Source of the DNA: DASZVB01 sp035545855
GTDB lineage: Bacteria > Myxococcota_A > Polyangia > Polyangiales > Polyangiaceae
Direction: 5' to 3'
NCBI GenBank assembly: GCA_035545855.1
Contig: DASZXK010000094.1
Coordinates: forward strand, 1-64,000
DNA: 64,000 nt
Part shown: one piece after another, positions 1 through 8,128 of the stretch
Position numbering within the stretch: position 1 is the stretch's first letter
Layout: every line of letters begins with the position of its first letter
Made by a program: the position numbers and the translations under genes
Notes under the pieces: model-generated
Told to the model about the DNA's origin: nothing
The model's database searches: none
Seen by the model: only the letters and a program-made list of their open reading frames with translations

Positions 1-257
1 CCCGTGGCCGCGCGGAACCCGGCTGCCGGGTGAGCACGGACGCTTGGGGCGGTCGGCAGCCCGCCTTGCGGGATGCCGGGTGGGGCAGCCCCGAATCTAC
101 CCACTTCGAAACCGCGCGAATTGACGGCTGAGATGTGACGACTCCTCAGCCCTCGCCCGGCGGACGTCGGCGCCCGAAGGGGATCGTCGGACGGCGTCCA
201 GGCGCCGCCGTCCGGCGGGCGGCCCGCTCACCCGCCAGCGACGCCGCTCCGGGGCTC
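1..257. other. Non-coding left edge
   Basis: I see no convincing gene in this stretch, which lies downstream of the minus-strand Kazal lipoprotein gene. Several short GC-rich inverted repeats are present between about 20 and 100, but none is a clear terminator. A plus-strand gene ending with the stop codon at 31-33 cannot be excluded because its body would lie outside the window. Confidence 0.4.
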
Positions 258-1076
258 TCAGGGGCAGCCGGGGCCCGGTGAGATCGCGACGTAGGAAAGC
301 CCCGAGCGGATCGCCGCGCAGGTGCTCTCGCACTGGAGCGGCGTGCCCGGCGGAGTACCGGGCGCCGGGCAGAGCACCCAGCGCGGCGACTGCGGCGTCG
401 CCGCGCAGTCCGTCGGGACGATCCAGCACGAGCCCTTCGACGGCGAGCTACAGGGTAGAGTCTCCGGCACGACGTGGGCGCAGGAGGCCTCGGGGAAGCC
501 GCAGTCGGAAGCCTGGTCGCACGGGGACGCGGTGATGCCGCACTGCCCGATGGTCGCCGCCGCGACGCCATACTGCTGCCGCACGCAATCGTTCCAGTAC
601 GTCACGCCGTCGCAACCGCATACGGGAACGGGCTGGGGATCGCAGAGGATGGGCCGCGGCTCGCAGCTCCCCGTCGCGTCGCTGCAGGCGTGAAACTCGC
701 AGGTCCACCCGCCCGGGCAGTCCTTCGAGGTGACGCACGAGCTCGGAACCCCGCCGCCGGTCCCGCGACCGCCGGCTCCCTGACCCGCCGCGCCGCCCGA
801 GCTTCTGCCGCCGGTCGAGCCCCCCGCGCCCGGACCCGCGCCAGAGGCGCCGCTCCCTGCGCTGCCGCCGCTCGTCGGTACGTCGCCGCCGTTGCCGCCT
901 TCGCCCGCGTCGAGCTCGGGAACGACGCCCGAGTCCGTCGCGCCCGACCCGGGGCCCGCCCCCGAGCCGTGAGTCACCCGGTAGAGCACGACGTCGTCGC
1001 CCGTGCACGCCCCCGCGACCATGCTCGCGAGGAGCGCCGCCGACGCGAGGACCCGGGGGGAAGCTCGCTCACTCAC
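258..1076 (-). CDS. Secreted lipoprotein with Kazal-type domain
   Basis: Predicted 272-residue exported lipoprotein. The N-terminus has a short basic stretch, a hydrophobic segment and a lipobox-like AGAC, then a long Gly/Ser/Ala-rich linker to about residue 110 that probably spans the outer surface. The Cys-rich C-terminal half contains PVCGCDGVTYWNDC, the signature of Kazal/follistatin-type protease inhibitor domains, followed by two more Cys-rich segments. It starts with GTG and overlaps the end of the preceding gene by 8 bp, so it is the last gene of the ECF sigma operon. A protease-inhibitor or surface role is inferred from the Kazal motif only. Confidence 0.75.
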   Translation of the reverse strand: MSERASPRVLASAALLASMVAGACTGDDVVLYRVTHGSGAGPGSGATDSGVVPELDAGEGGNGGDVPTSGGSAGSGASGAGPGAGGSTGGRSSGGAAGQGAGGRGTGGGVPSSCVTSKDCPGGWTCEFHACSDATGSCEPRPILCDPQPVPVCGCDGVTYWNDCVRQQYGVAAATIGQCGITASPCDQASDCGFPEASCAHVVPETLPCSSPSKGSCWIVPTDCAATPQSPRWVLCPAPGTPPGTPLQCESTCAAIRSGLSYVAISPGPGCP

Positions 1077-2307
1077 CGGTCCCCTCCTCCAGCAGCGGAA
1101 ATTGGACGCCGAGGAAGCCGACGGGGCGGAAACGAGACGGCGCGAAGAACGTCGTCAGTTGCCCGGAGTCTTCCGTCACGTAGCGGTGCGGCGCGAGGTC
1201 GACGTCGAGCGCGAGGTGGAGAAACGCGGACGCCGTCCGGGAGAGACGGACCTTTCCGAGCGCGCCGGCCTCGAGCACCGGGTCGACCCGGGACTCCGTT
1301 CCCACGGACTCGACGCTCGTCGACGACTCTCCCGCGGCGAGCGTCACGCGATCGAGCCCGCCGCCGAGCGCCGCACCCGCGGACACGCGCTCGTCCGTCC
1401 ACTCCGCGCACACGAGGAGCCGCGCAGCCTCCGCGCGAAGCGACGCCCTTCGTCCGGCTCGCGTGATCTCCTCGGGAAGGAACGCCCGCACCGAGAGCAT
1501 CGCGGACGTCCGGAGCGAGCCGTAGCGCGCTCCGGCGTCGAGCCCGGCGCCGAAACCCGGGAGGGCGCGCGAGCTCGAGAACGCGGTCGCACCCCCGAAG
1601 ACGCCGAGGGTGAGGTCGATGCCGCGCGCCGGGCCCTTCGGGGGAAGGACGTCCTTCGGCAGCACGTCGCCGTCGTCGTCCTCCTGCGGCTTCGGGGGCT
1701 CGGGCGGCGGCTTCGCGGGTTCCTCGGGGGGCGGAGCGGGCGCCGGCGCCGGTCCCGGGGGCGAGGGCGCCTCCGGAGGAGACGTCGTGCGCGCGGCGTC
1801 CCGCGCGTGGAGCGAGCTCTCCACGATCATGAAGAGCACGTGACAGGCCTCCTCCACGGCGAGATCTTGCGACGCGGCAGTCGGGAGCGTCCGTCGCTCG
1901 AGCTCCTGGGGCGAGTCGCCCTTCAGCACGACCACGCGCGCGGCGGTCGGGGTCCGGAGGTCGACGAACGCCCGGGCGAGGGCGTCGGGGTTCGGGTGCA
2001 GCACCGTCTCGTCCGCGCCAGCGCGCACGACCACGTCGAGACCGAGGCGGCCGAGGAGCTCGGAGAGCGACTCTCTCACCTGGACGACCGCCTCCTGCGA
2101 GCCGGCCACCACGACGCGGACGACCGTCGCTTCTTCCTCGAGCTCCACGGGCTCCGCCCGCGCCGAGGTCGCCAGGAACGTCGATGCGGGCGTGAGCAGC
2201 CACGAGAGGGCCGCCGCCCGGATCAGGGCTCGGACAGCGCCGCGATGCGGGACCGCGCGAGCTTCGCGTAGATGGACTTGGGAAATCGGCGTAGCACTTC
2301 TTGCCAC
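1069..2307 (-). CDS. Secreted beta-rich protein of sigma-factor operon
   Basis: Unrecognised family of about 412 residues. An N-terminal hydrophobic segment ending ATSARAEP looks like a cleaved signal peptide. Residues of about 30-150 form an alpha/beta-looking domain, followed by a Pro/Glu-rich linker (about 165-210). The C-terminal 200 residues have alternating hydrophobic and small residues and many Gly, as in a small outer-membrane barrel. The GTG at 2307 is the only conventional start before the signal peptide, but it overlaps the anti-sigma gene by 85 bp. A CTG at 2226 would give a more usual leader, so the start is unsure. It lies between the anti-sigma and Kazal lipoprotein genes and probably belongs to the same envelope regulon. 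Confidence 0.65.
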   Translation of the reverse strand: MARSATPISQVHLREARAVPHRGAVRALIRAAALSWLLTPASTFLATSARAEPVELEEEATVVRVVVAGSQEAVVQVRESLSELLGRLGLDVVVRAGADETVLHPNPDALARAFVDLRTPTAARVVVLKGDSPQELERRTLPTAASQDLAVEEACHVLFMIVESSLHARDAARTTSPPEAPSPPGPAPAPAPPPEEPAKPPPEPPKPQEDDDGDVLPKDVLPPKGPARGIDLTLGVFGGATAFSSSRALPGFGAGLDAGARYGSLRTSAMLSVRAFLPEEITRAGRRASLRAEAARLLVCAEWTDERVSAGAALGGGLDRVTLAAGESSTSVESVGTESRVDPVLEAGALGKVRLSRTASAFLHLALDVDLAPHRYVTEDSGQLTTFFAPSRFRPVGFLGVQFPLLEEGTGE

Positions 2308-3101
2308 GCGGAAATCTCGCCGTCACGAGATCCGAGCTTCTGCAGCGACAGAGCCCGACCGACCAGCGCTTCTTCTCCGAGCGCTGCACCACCCTTGGAA
2401 AGATACGCGTCGAAACCGGCGAGCGCGGCCTTCGCGTCCCCCCGGTCGAGCTGGAGACGTCCGAGCGTCGCGTACGACAGGCGGGCTTCCTCGGACCGCG
2501 GGTATTCGGCTTCCAGGGTGCGGTAGAGAGCGACGGCCCTCGCGGTGTCTCCGTCCCGGCGCGCGGCGTTCGCGTCGCGGAAGAGGTCCGCGGCGGACGG
2601 ACGAGCGACGACGCGAGCGTGTGCCGGTTCCGTCTTCCCCGCCTCGGGAGCCAGAGGGAGCGCGGAGAGCGCGATGGACGGAGTGTTCGGCGCCGGGGCG
2701 GTGGATCCGCGCGGGAGACCGGGTGCCGGCGTCGTGACGGACGCGGGCGCCGAGTCTCGCACGAGCCGCGGAAGCACTCCGATGGCCGCAGCGGCGAGGC
2801 TCGCTCCCGCGAGCAGAGCCGCGGCGAGGCCGAGCACGAGCGCGGCACGCTTCCGCCGACGCGGCGGAGCGACGGCCGCTTCGGCAGCCTGCGGCGCGGC
2901 GCGCCCGGCGAGGGCGAGCAGCGACGCGTCCATCGGCGCGACGACGGCGACGTCCGCGAAGTCGGCGCGCACGTCCATCTCGAAGCGACAGGCGGCGCAC
3001 GTCGCGACGTGGGCCTCGAGCCGGCTTTCCTCCGATTCCGACAGCGAGCCGTCGGCCCACTTGTCGAGCAGCTCTTCGGGGTGGAGACCGACGACGGTCA
3101 T
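2223..3101 (-). CDS. Zinc-finger anti-sigma factor with TPR-like periplasmic tail
   Basis: 292-residue membrane protein that should bind and inhibit the ECF sigma factor encoded just upstream. The N-terminal cytoplasmic part carries HVATCAACRFEM, the HxxxCxxC core of the ZAS anti-sigma domain. One transmembrane segment follows an RRRKR stop-transfer-like stretch (about residues 115-145), then a Pro/Ala-rich linker. The C-terminal 120 residues have tetratricopeptide-like helical pairs (for example DANAARRDGDTARAVALYR), a plausible periplasmic sensing module. The ATG overlaps the sigma stop as ATGA, implying translational coupling. The long reading frame continues upstream of this ATG but only in antisense-quality sequence. 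Confidence 0.85.
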   Translation of the reverse strand: MTVVGLHPEELLDKWADGSLSESEESRLEAHVATCAACRFEMDVRADFADVAVVAPMDASLLALAGRAAPQAAEAAVAPPRRRKRAALVLGLAAALLAGASLAAAAIGVLPRLVRDSAPASVTTPAPGLPRGSTAPAPNTPSIALSALPLAPEAGKTEPAHARVVARPSAADLFRDANAARRDGDTARAVALYRTLEAEYPRSEEARLSYATLGRLQLDRGDAKAALAGFDAYLSKGGAALGEEALVGRALSLQKLGSRDGEISAWQEVLRRFPKSIYAKLARSRIAALSEP

Positions 3102-3733
3102 CGCTCGACCCCCAGCGTGTCCGCGAGCGTCGGGTTCGACTCGATCCGGCGGCGGAGCGCTTCCTTCGCGAGACGCACGCGGCTCCTCACGGTGTTCACG
3201 GGCGCGCCCGTCGCGGCGGCGACCTCGTCCAGCGTCCAGCCGAGCATGACGCGGAGCGCGAGCGCTTCCGCCTGTTCGTCGGGGAGGTCCGACAGGAGAT
3301 CGCGGAGCACGCGGCGGCGCTGCTCGCCGGCCGCTTCCTCGCTCGGCGACGGATGGCTCCGCTCTTCCGGCTCGAGGCGCGCGAGCTCTTCGGTGCGCGC
3401 TCGGCGGAACCCGGCGCGCTTCCGCGCGCGGAGCGCCGTGTGGAGCGCGATGCGAGAAGCGTAGCCGGCCGGGTGGCACTCGCCCCGGAACGCCGAGAGC
3501 GAGCGGAGGAGACCGATGAGCGACTGCTGGAGGACGTCGTCCACCTCGGGGTGGGTCGAGCCGAGGACGGACGCGATGACGCGAGTCATCGTCGGCCACA
3601 CGGCGCGGAGGACCTCCTGCGTCGCGGCGTCGTCTCCCTCCGCCGCACGGCGAGCCACGTCCATGAGGGCGTCTCCGGCCGCGGGGGGCGCGGGCGGCGG
3701 AACGCTCGACGGGGCAAGCCAGCGGGCCATCAC
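3098..3733 (-). CDS. ECF RNA polymerase sigma factor
   Basis: 211-residue sigma-70 family protein of the extracytoplasmic function class. Region 2 is seen around residues 30-95 (VDDVLQQSLIGLLRSLSAF) and region 4 around 140-195, with the helix-turn-helix GWTLDEVAAATGAPVNTVRS. It begins with two adjacent ATGs, and AGGGTAGG upstream can serve as the ribosome binding site. It heads an operon of four overlapping genes and is probably held inactive by the anti-sigma factor that follows. Many ECF factors drive their own operon; I did not identify the promoter motif. Confidence 0.92.
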   Translation of the reverse strand: MMARWLAPSSVPPPAPPAAGDALMDVARRAAEGDDAATQEVLRAVWPTMTRVIASVLGSTHPEVDDVLQQSLIGLLRSLSAFRGECHPAGYASRIALHTALRARKRAGFRRARTEELARLEPEERSHPSPSEEAAGEQRRRVLRDLLSDLPDEQAEALALRVMLGWTLDEVAAATGAPVNTVRSRVRLAKEALRRRIESNPTLADTLGVER

Positions 3734-3964
3734 ACCTACCCTGTGTCTACCAGGCGACCGGACCGATCAGCTAGGAGCGCTCTGGGCCAGGATTTGAGCG
3801 CCAAAGCGACGGCGGTTCCCACCGCCGAAACCCTTCGTTTTTGTTCGGGTTGTCGGTTCGGCGCGGAGGCCCCCGGACCGACCTTGCCCGGGAGGAGTCC
3901 AAACGGGGTGCGCCGTCGCCGGATTTTTCTCTCCGGGACGGCACACCCGACGCGGAAATCGGGC

Positions 3965-4762
3965 TCAACCGAAGGTCGCGGCGAGCACCGCGGCGGCGGC
4001 GACGCTCTCGAGCGCCGGTCCCGTGGAGGGCACGGCCCGCGAAGAAGCGGCGTCCACTCGATCGAGGTACGCGGAGAGTCTCGCTCGGCGTTCGACCCGC
4101 TCGCTCTGCACGGGAGTGAGCGGCGTGCGGAGCCCGTGGAGCTGCGAGAACAGGCCGATGTCGGCGCGGGTCGGCGAGTCTCCGCCGAGCCAGAAGCCGG
4201 CGGAAGGCGCCCGTGCCTCGAGGGCGTCGAGCGTCGTCTCGAGGCGCGCCCAGCACGTGCCGAGGTCCGGACGGGTGACGTCCCGCGCGTGGAGCCCCTT
4301 CACGACGCGCGCGCGGATGCGCTCGGGGATGACCGCACGAAGCACCGCCGGCATCGCCGCGAAGTACGCCGCACGGGTGCGCTTCCAGTTGTCGTCGTCG
4401 GCCCAGCGCGCCGCGACGAGGAAGCCGCCGAGCGCCGTGTCCGCCATTTCCTCCCAGAGGAGCGCCTCCGCGCGACCGCGAGCGTCGAGCCCGCGGGAGA
4501 GCGCGCCGCCCGAGAGCTCGTCGACTCGGGTGACGATCTTCGTCGAGTCCCACACCGCCTCGTCTCCGACGAGGAGCACGGGCACCTGCCGCGCCGGGTT
4601 CAACGCCCGATGGGCGTCCGGCGCGGCGGCATGACGCCGCCGATACGTGAGGCCGGCGAGGCGAAGCGCCCGGTGCACCTTCATGCAGAACGGGGAGTGG
4701 GTCTCGTGGCGGGGGAGGCCGGCGTCGCCGAGCTCGCAGAGGGTCAGTTCGGGGGTCTTCAT
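3965..4762 (-). CDS. Glutathione S-transferase family protein
   Basis: 265-residue protein with a GST-type thioredoxin-like N-terminal domain (HSPFCMKVHRALRLAGL, then a cis-Pro region RQVPVLLV and DSTKIVTRVDE for glutathione gamma-Glu contact) and an all-helical C-terminal domain. It may conjugate glutathione or an analogous thiol to electrophiles, or act in stress defence. The ATG at 4762 has a good AGGAG site. The gene is divergent from a WYL-domain regulator across a 60-bp gap holding a palindromic operator, so it is probably the regulator's target. The frame stays open upstream of this ATG, but that part is antisense to the regulator. Confidence 0.85.
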   Translation of the reverse strand: MKTPELTLCELGDAGLPRHETHSPFCMKVHRALRLAGLTYRRRHAAAPDAHRALNPARQVPVLLVGDEAVWDSTKIVTRVDELSGGALSRGLDARGRAEALLWEEMADTALGGFLVAARWADDDNWKRTRAAYFAAMPAVLRAVIPERIRARVVKGLHARDVTRPDLGTCWARLETTLDALEARAPSAGFWLGGDSPTRADIGLFSQLHGLRTPLTPVQSERVERRARLSAYLDRVDAASSRAVPSTGPALESVAAAAVLAATFG

Positions 4763-4807
4763 GGAAAGGCTCCTCTCTTGGGGGGGCCTCATGCTCCTCG
4801 ACGGCGG

Positions 4808-4823
4808 TGACAGCATTCTGTCA
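4808..4823. promoter_or_regulatory. Palindromic operator between GST and WYL regulator genes
   Basis: The perfect inverted repeat TGACAG-CATT-CTGTCA lies between the divergent genes, and its last base is the first base of the regulator's ATG. Its position suggests that the WYL regulator binds here and controls both itself and the GST gene. YafY-type regulators commonly sit beside such TGACA/TGTCA sites; binding here is inferred. Confidence 0.6.
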
Positions 4824-5476
4824 TGTTTGAACACGTGAAGCGGAAGAGCCGACTGTTTGCGCTCGCCGAGCATCTCCGGGGCCGGAGGACGGGCACGACG
4901 GCGGAGGCCCTGGCCGAGCGGTTCGGAGTGAGCGTGCGGACGATCCATCGCGATCTGGATGCGCTGCGCGAAGCGTCCCTCCCCGTGCAGGCGGAGCGCG
5001 GGCGCGGAGGGGGCCTGTCGCTCGATCGGGCGTACACGCTTCCGCCCGTGAACCTCACGCCGCGAGAGGCCGCGGTCCTCGTCGTGCTCGGTGCGTACGC
5101 GAAGCGACTCCGCCTCGTGCCGTTCGAGGAGACGCTCGAAGCGGGCGTCGACAAGGTGCGCGGCGCGCTCTCCGCCTCCGCGCAGCGGGAGCTCCTCGAA
5201 CACGTGAAGCGTCTCGAGTTCACTGGCGTCCCGACGCCCCCCGTCGACGCGAACGTGCGACGCGCCGTCGAGCAGGCGTGGTTCGAGCAGGCCCCCGTCG
5301 AGATCACGCACGTCACGGGCGACTACGTGGAACGCACGCGAACCATCACGATCGACCGCGTCCTGCTGGAGCGAAACGCGACGATGATCGTCGGCAAGGA
5401 CGTCCAGACGGGAGAGGTCCGGCCCTTCCGTCTGGACAGGCTGTTGAAGGCGAGAGTCTGCGGCGCCGGTACGTGA
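4823..5476 (+). CDS. DeoR/YafY-like HTH regulator with WYL domain
   Basis: 217-residue transcription factor. The N-terminal winged helix-turn-helix includes LAERFGVSVRTIHRDLDALR, typical of the HTH_11/DeoR fold. Residues of about 130-215 correspond to a WYL ligand-sensing domain (ending GKDVQTGEVRPFRLDRL). It probably represses the divergent GST gene through the 16-bp palindrome at its own start codon. The protein is shorter than full-length YafY proteins, which usually carry a C-terminal WCX extension. Confidence 0.87.
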   Translation: MFEHVKRKSRLFALAEHLRGRRTGTTAEALAERFGVSVRTIHRDLDALREASLPVQAERGRGGGLSLDRAYTLPPVNLTPREAAVLVVLGAYAKRLRLVPFEETLEAGVDKVRGALSASAQRELLEHVKRLEFTGVPTPPVDANVRRAVEQAWFEQAPVEITHVTGDYVERTRTITIDRVLLERNATMIVGKDVQTGEVRPFRLDRLLKARVCGAGT

Positions 5477-5633
5477 CCGCCCCCCGCCCACGCCGTCGAA
5501 GTCCACCCACGCCCGAGCGAACCTCGGCCGCCCGCCGGGCGGCAAGAACGGCGGGTGCACGGCAACTCGCGAGGACGAGGTCCCCCGAAACAAAAATCTC
5601 ACGGCGTCAGGGTCCACCAGTTACCGTCTCCGG

Positions 5634-6491
5634 ATGCCCCCGGAAGACGCGCTCGGCCGCGCGCGAGAACGGTACATCGAGCTCCTGAAGCGGTCCCTCC
5701 TCGGCGAGCTCTACTACGACAACGAGCTCCGGATCCGATACCTGCTGCAGTGCGTCCAGCGGCGAGCGGAATTCTCGCCCGAGACGCTCCACGACATCCG
5801 CCGGCACGAGCCCGAGGAGGCGGCACGACGCATCGCCGCGGACGCGATCGGGATGCCGCTGGATCTGAAGCTCGAGAACCTCGGGTTTCCGCACACCATG
5901 CTCGGCCGGAAGCGCCTCGACCACCTCGAATGGTGCGTACGCACGGTGATCGCGGAAAAAGTGCCCGGAGACTTCATCGAATGCGGCATCTGGCGGGGCG
6001 GCGCCGTCGTGCTGATTCGGGCGCTCCTCGAGATCCTGGAGGAGCCCGGGCGTTTCGTGTGGGCCGCGGACTCCTTCCAGGGGATCCCGCCGCCGACGCA
6101 TCCAGAAGACGTTGCGTTCGGCCTCGACCTCAGCCGCGAACGCTTCCCCATGCTCGCGATCCCGAGGGCGACGGTCGAACGGACGCTCGCCGACTACGGC
6201 TTCTCGGACGACCGGGTCCGTTTCCTCGAGGGGTGGTTCAAGGACACCCTGCCGAGCGCGCCGATCACGCGCCTCTCGATCCTCCGGCTCGACGGGGACA
6301 TCTACGAGAGCACGGCGGATGCTCTCGGCGCCCTCTACGACAAGCTCGTCCCAGGCGGCTTCCTGATCATCGACGACCATTTCGTGCCGACGTGCAAGAA
6401 GGCCGTGGAGGATTTCCGGCGCATTCGCGGCATCACGGAGCCCATCGTCCCCATCGATTGGACCGGAGTCTACTGGCGAAAAGAACGCTGA
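5634..6491 (+). CDS. TylF/MycF-type macrocin O-methyltransferase family protein
   Basis: 285-residue SAM-dependent methyltransferase of the TylF family, which O-methylates sugar hydroxyls in macrolide tailoring and in surface glycans. Family hallmarks are FIECGIWRGGA (SAM-binding loop), WAADSFQGIP and DGDIYESTADALGALYDKL, followed by GGFLIIDDH with metal-binding acidic residues. It is the first gene of the glycan/small-molecule cluster and converges with the neighbouring methyltransferase gene across a 13-bp gap. The acceptor is unknown; the nearby glycosyltransferases suggest a sugar. Confidence 0.85.
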   Translation: MPPEDALGRARERYIELLKRSLLGELYYDNELRIRYLLQCVQRRAEFSPETLHDIRRHEPEEAARRIAADAIGMPLDLKLENLGFPHTMLGRKRLDHLEWCVRTVIAEKVPGDFIECGIWRGGAVVLIRALLEILEEPGRFVWAADSFQGIPPPTHPEDVAFGLDLSRERFPMLAIPRATVERTLADYGFSDDRVRFLEGWFKDTLPSAPITRLSILRLDGDIYESTADALGALYDKLVPGGFLIIDDHFVPTCKKAVEDFRRIRGITEPIVPIDWTGVYWRKER

Positions 6492-6504
6492 AGCGCGCTC
6501 CCTC

Positions 6505-7185
6505 TCAGGCGAGCCGCGAGAGGAGCACACGGAGCTCCCGGTGCTGGCGGATGTGGCGGTACAGCCGCTCGAGCGCGGGCCCCTCTCCTTCCACGAACAG
6601 AAGTCGGAGGAGCTCGGCCTCCGGCGGGGAGCCTCCCGCGCGACGATGGAGTAGCAATCCCGGTGCGTCCGCGAAACGGACCCCGGTGCCCTCAGGGAGA
6701 TCCGCGGGAGGCTCGGCCGTTCCGTGGAGCAGCAGCACGCCGCCTGGACGCACGCGCGCGGCCCAGTCGCCGACGGAACCTGCCTCGCCCGTCGCGACGC
6801 GTCCGGCGTCGAGCCGCACGAGGTCCACGGTCCCCTCGCCGAAGTGCCGGAGACCCGCGGCGAGCGGCATGCGCATGAGGTAGTGAATACCCGGGTACGT
6901 CTGCCGCGCGTACGCACTCAGCGCACCGAAAATCCCCTGGTCCGCGGGCTCCGGTTGCTCCCAGACGTCGAGAGCGTAGGCGCTCCCGTCCACGTCGTGC
7001 TCCTTCATGGACTGGCACAGGGTGAAGAAGGACGTCGCGTCCCCCGCCCCGACGTCCACCAAGAGCCGCGGACGGAGTGCTTCCACGAGGTCGTATTCGA
7101 GCGCAAGGTGGCGCCCCGAGAGGCTCGTGCCCGGTCGCTTCGGTACGAAGTGCCGCATCGAAGGCGGCAGGAACAGAGCCGTCAC
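6505..7185 (-). CDS. Methyltransf_24-like protein, possibly degenerate
   Basis: 226-residue protein with a Rossmann methyltransferase start (LLVDVGAGDATSFFTLCQ). It is a shorter paralogue of the product of 13141-13926: both share an LPPS...FV N-terminus, a YDLV..A.RP segment and an LRLLF C-terminal region. The central acidic segment that reads HIDGFHMYEAV in the paralogue is replaced by RLDAGRVATG, and the HD pair after the GG turn is lost, so metal or acceptor binding may be altered. The GTG start forms a GTGA overlap with the acyltransferase gene, and alignment with the paralogue supports it. Third gene of a minus-strand operon. Confidence 0.7.
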   Translation of the reverse strand: MTALFLPPSMRHFVPKRPGTSLSGRHLALEYDLVEALRPRLLVDVGAGDATSFFTLCQSMKEHDVDGSAYALDVWEQPEPADQGIFGALSAYARQTYPGIHYLMRMPLAAGLRHFGEGTVDLVRLDAGRVATGEAGSVGDWAARVRPGGVLLLHGTAEPPADLPEGTGVRFADAPGLLLHRRAGGSPPEAELLRLLFVEGEGPALERLYRHIRQHRELRVLLSRLA

Positions 7186-8114
7186 GGTTCACCCTCACGC
7201 TTCGCGTCCGTCGCGGGAGACGCGCCATTCGCGGCATGCGCCGTGTCTTGGCGCAGCTTTTCCTTCACCGCGTCGCGGAGCCTTCGGAACTCCGGGTCGT
7301 CGCGACGGTCCGTGATGAGCCGGGCTGGTACCCCGCCGACCGTCGTGTACGGCGCCACGTCCTTCACGACGACCGCGTTCGCCCCCACGACGGCCTTCAG
7401 TCCGACTTGCAGCGGGCCGAGGAGCTTCGCGCCCGTGCCGATGAGGACGTCTTTGCCGATCTTCGGCCCCTCGAGGGCCTCGCTCGCGCGGCCGATGGTG
7501 ACCCAAGGAGCGATGACCGTCCCGGATCCGACCTCGACGACGCCGTCGATCACGACCTGGCCGTGGGGAAGGTAGACGCCCGGCTCGAGCACGGCGCCGT
7601 CTCCGATGCTCACCTGAGCAAGGGCCATGCTCGCGCGATGCAGGAAGCGAGGGATTAGGGGGACCCGGTGGGCCGCGAGAAGCTTCCGGACGCGATAGAG
7701 AAACAGCGCGAGGAAGGCGTCCGACTTCCAGGAGAGTCGCACGAGCTCCACCAGGAACCCGGCTCTCGTGTCGAAGCGCGGAGGACCCATCCCGAGGCTC
7801 GAGAAGATCTTCGCGTCCATCCACACCGCGTCCCGGAAGCCGGGTTGCCGCGCTTCGATCTCGCGAGCGATCGACGCGGCGATCGCCTTCCGACCTTCGG
7901 GGGAATCGAACGCCCGGCGGAGCGCGTCTCGTCCTTCCGGCGTGTCGAGCGCGGCGAGAAGCTCCTTTCGGCGCTCGTCCGTGTCGAACGCTTCACGGAG
8001 CGCGTCCTGCCCTTCGGGCGTGTCGAATGCGCGAAGGAGCACCGTCTGCAGCGCGGGATCCCTCGCCGCGCTCCGGAGTTCCTGGATGCGTTCGCGAGAC
8101 GCCTTGGACGCCAT
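7182..8114 (-). CDS. Hexapeptide-repeat acyltransferase with N-terminal tandem repeat
   Basis: 310-residue protein. The C-terminal half has the left-handed beta-helix hexapeptide pattern and serine-acetyltransferase-like signatures (SIGDGAVLEPGVYL, IGTGAKLLGP, VGANAVVVKDVAPYTTVGGVPAR), suggesting transfer of an acetyl or other acyl group to a sugar or amino acid. The N-terminal region is unusual: residues 27-78 are four tandem 13-residue units such as RRAFDSPEGRKAI. Residues 90-150 are helical, as in CysE-type enzymes. It lies between the GT2-like and methyltransferase genes of one operon. Sugar O-acetylation is likely but not proven; CysE itself is less likely given the context. Confidence 0.8.
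   Translation of the reverse strand: MASKASRERIQELRSAARDPALQTVLLRAFDTPEGQDALREAFDTDERRKELLAALDTPEGRDALRRAFDSPEGRKAIAASIAREIEARQPGFRDAVWMDAKIFSSLGMGPPRFDTRAGFLVELVRLSWKSDAFLALFLYRVRKLLAAHRVPLIPRFLHRASMALAQVSIGDGAVLEPGVYLPHGQVVIDGVVEVGSGTVIAPWVTIGRASEALEGPKIGKDVLIGTGAKLLGPLQVGLKAVVGANAVVVKDVAPYTTVGGVPARLITDRRDDPEFRRLRDAVKEKLRQDTAHAANGASPATDAKREGEP
7881..8036 (-). repeat. Four tandem 39-bp units coding 13-residue repeats
   Basis: Four consecutive imperfect 39-bp units encode LRAFDTPEGQDAL, REAFDTDERRKEL, LAALDTPEGRDAL and RRAFDSPEGRKAI at the N-terminus of the hexapeptide acyltransferase. The second unit is the most divergent. Confidence 0.75.
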
Positions 8115-8128
8115 GGGGTTACCGCGTC

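Noticed and set aside
3102..3599. Upstream extension of the anti-sigma reading frame
   Set aside because: It overlaps the sigma-factor gene in another frame and is Arg/Pro-rich; the ATG at 3101 in the ATGA overlap is clearly better.
4763..5617. Upstream extension of the GST reading frame
   Set aside because: This stretch is antisense to the WYL regulator and has no recognisable domain; the ATG at 4762 has its own strong ribosome binding site.
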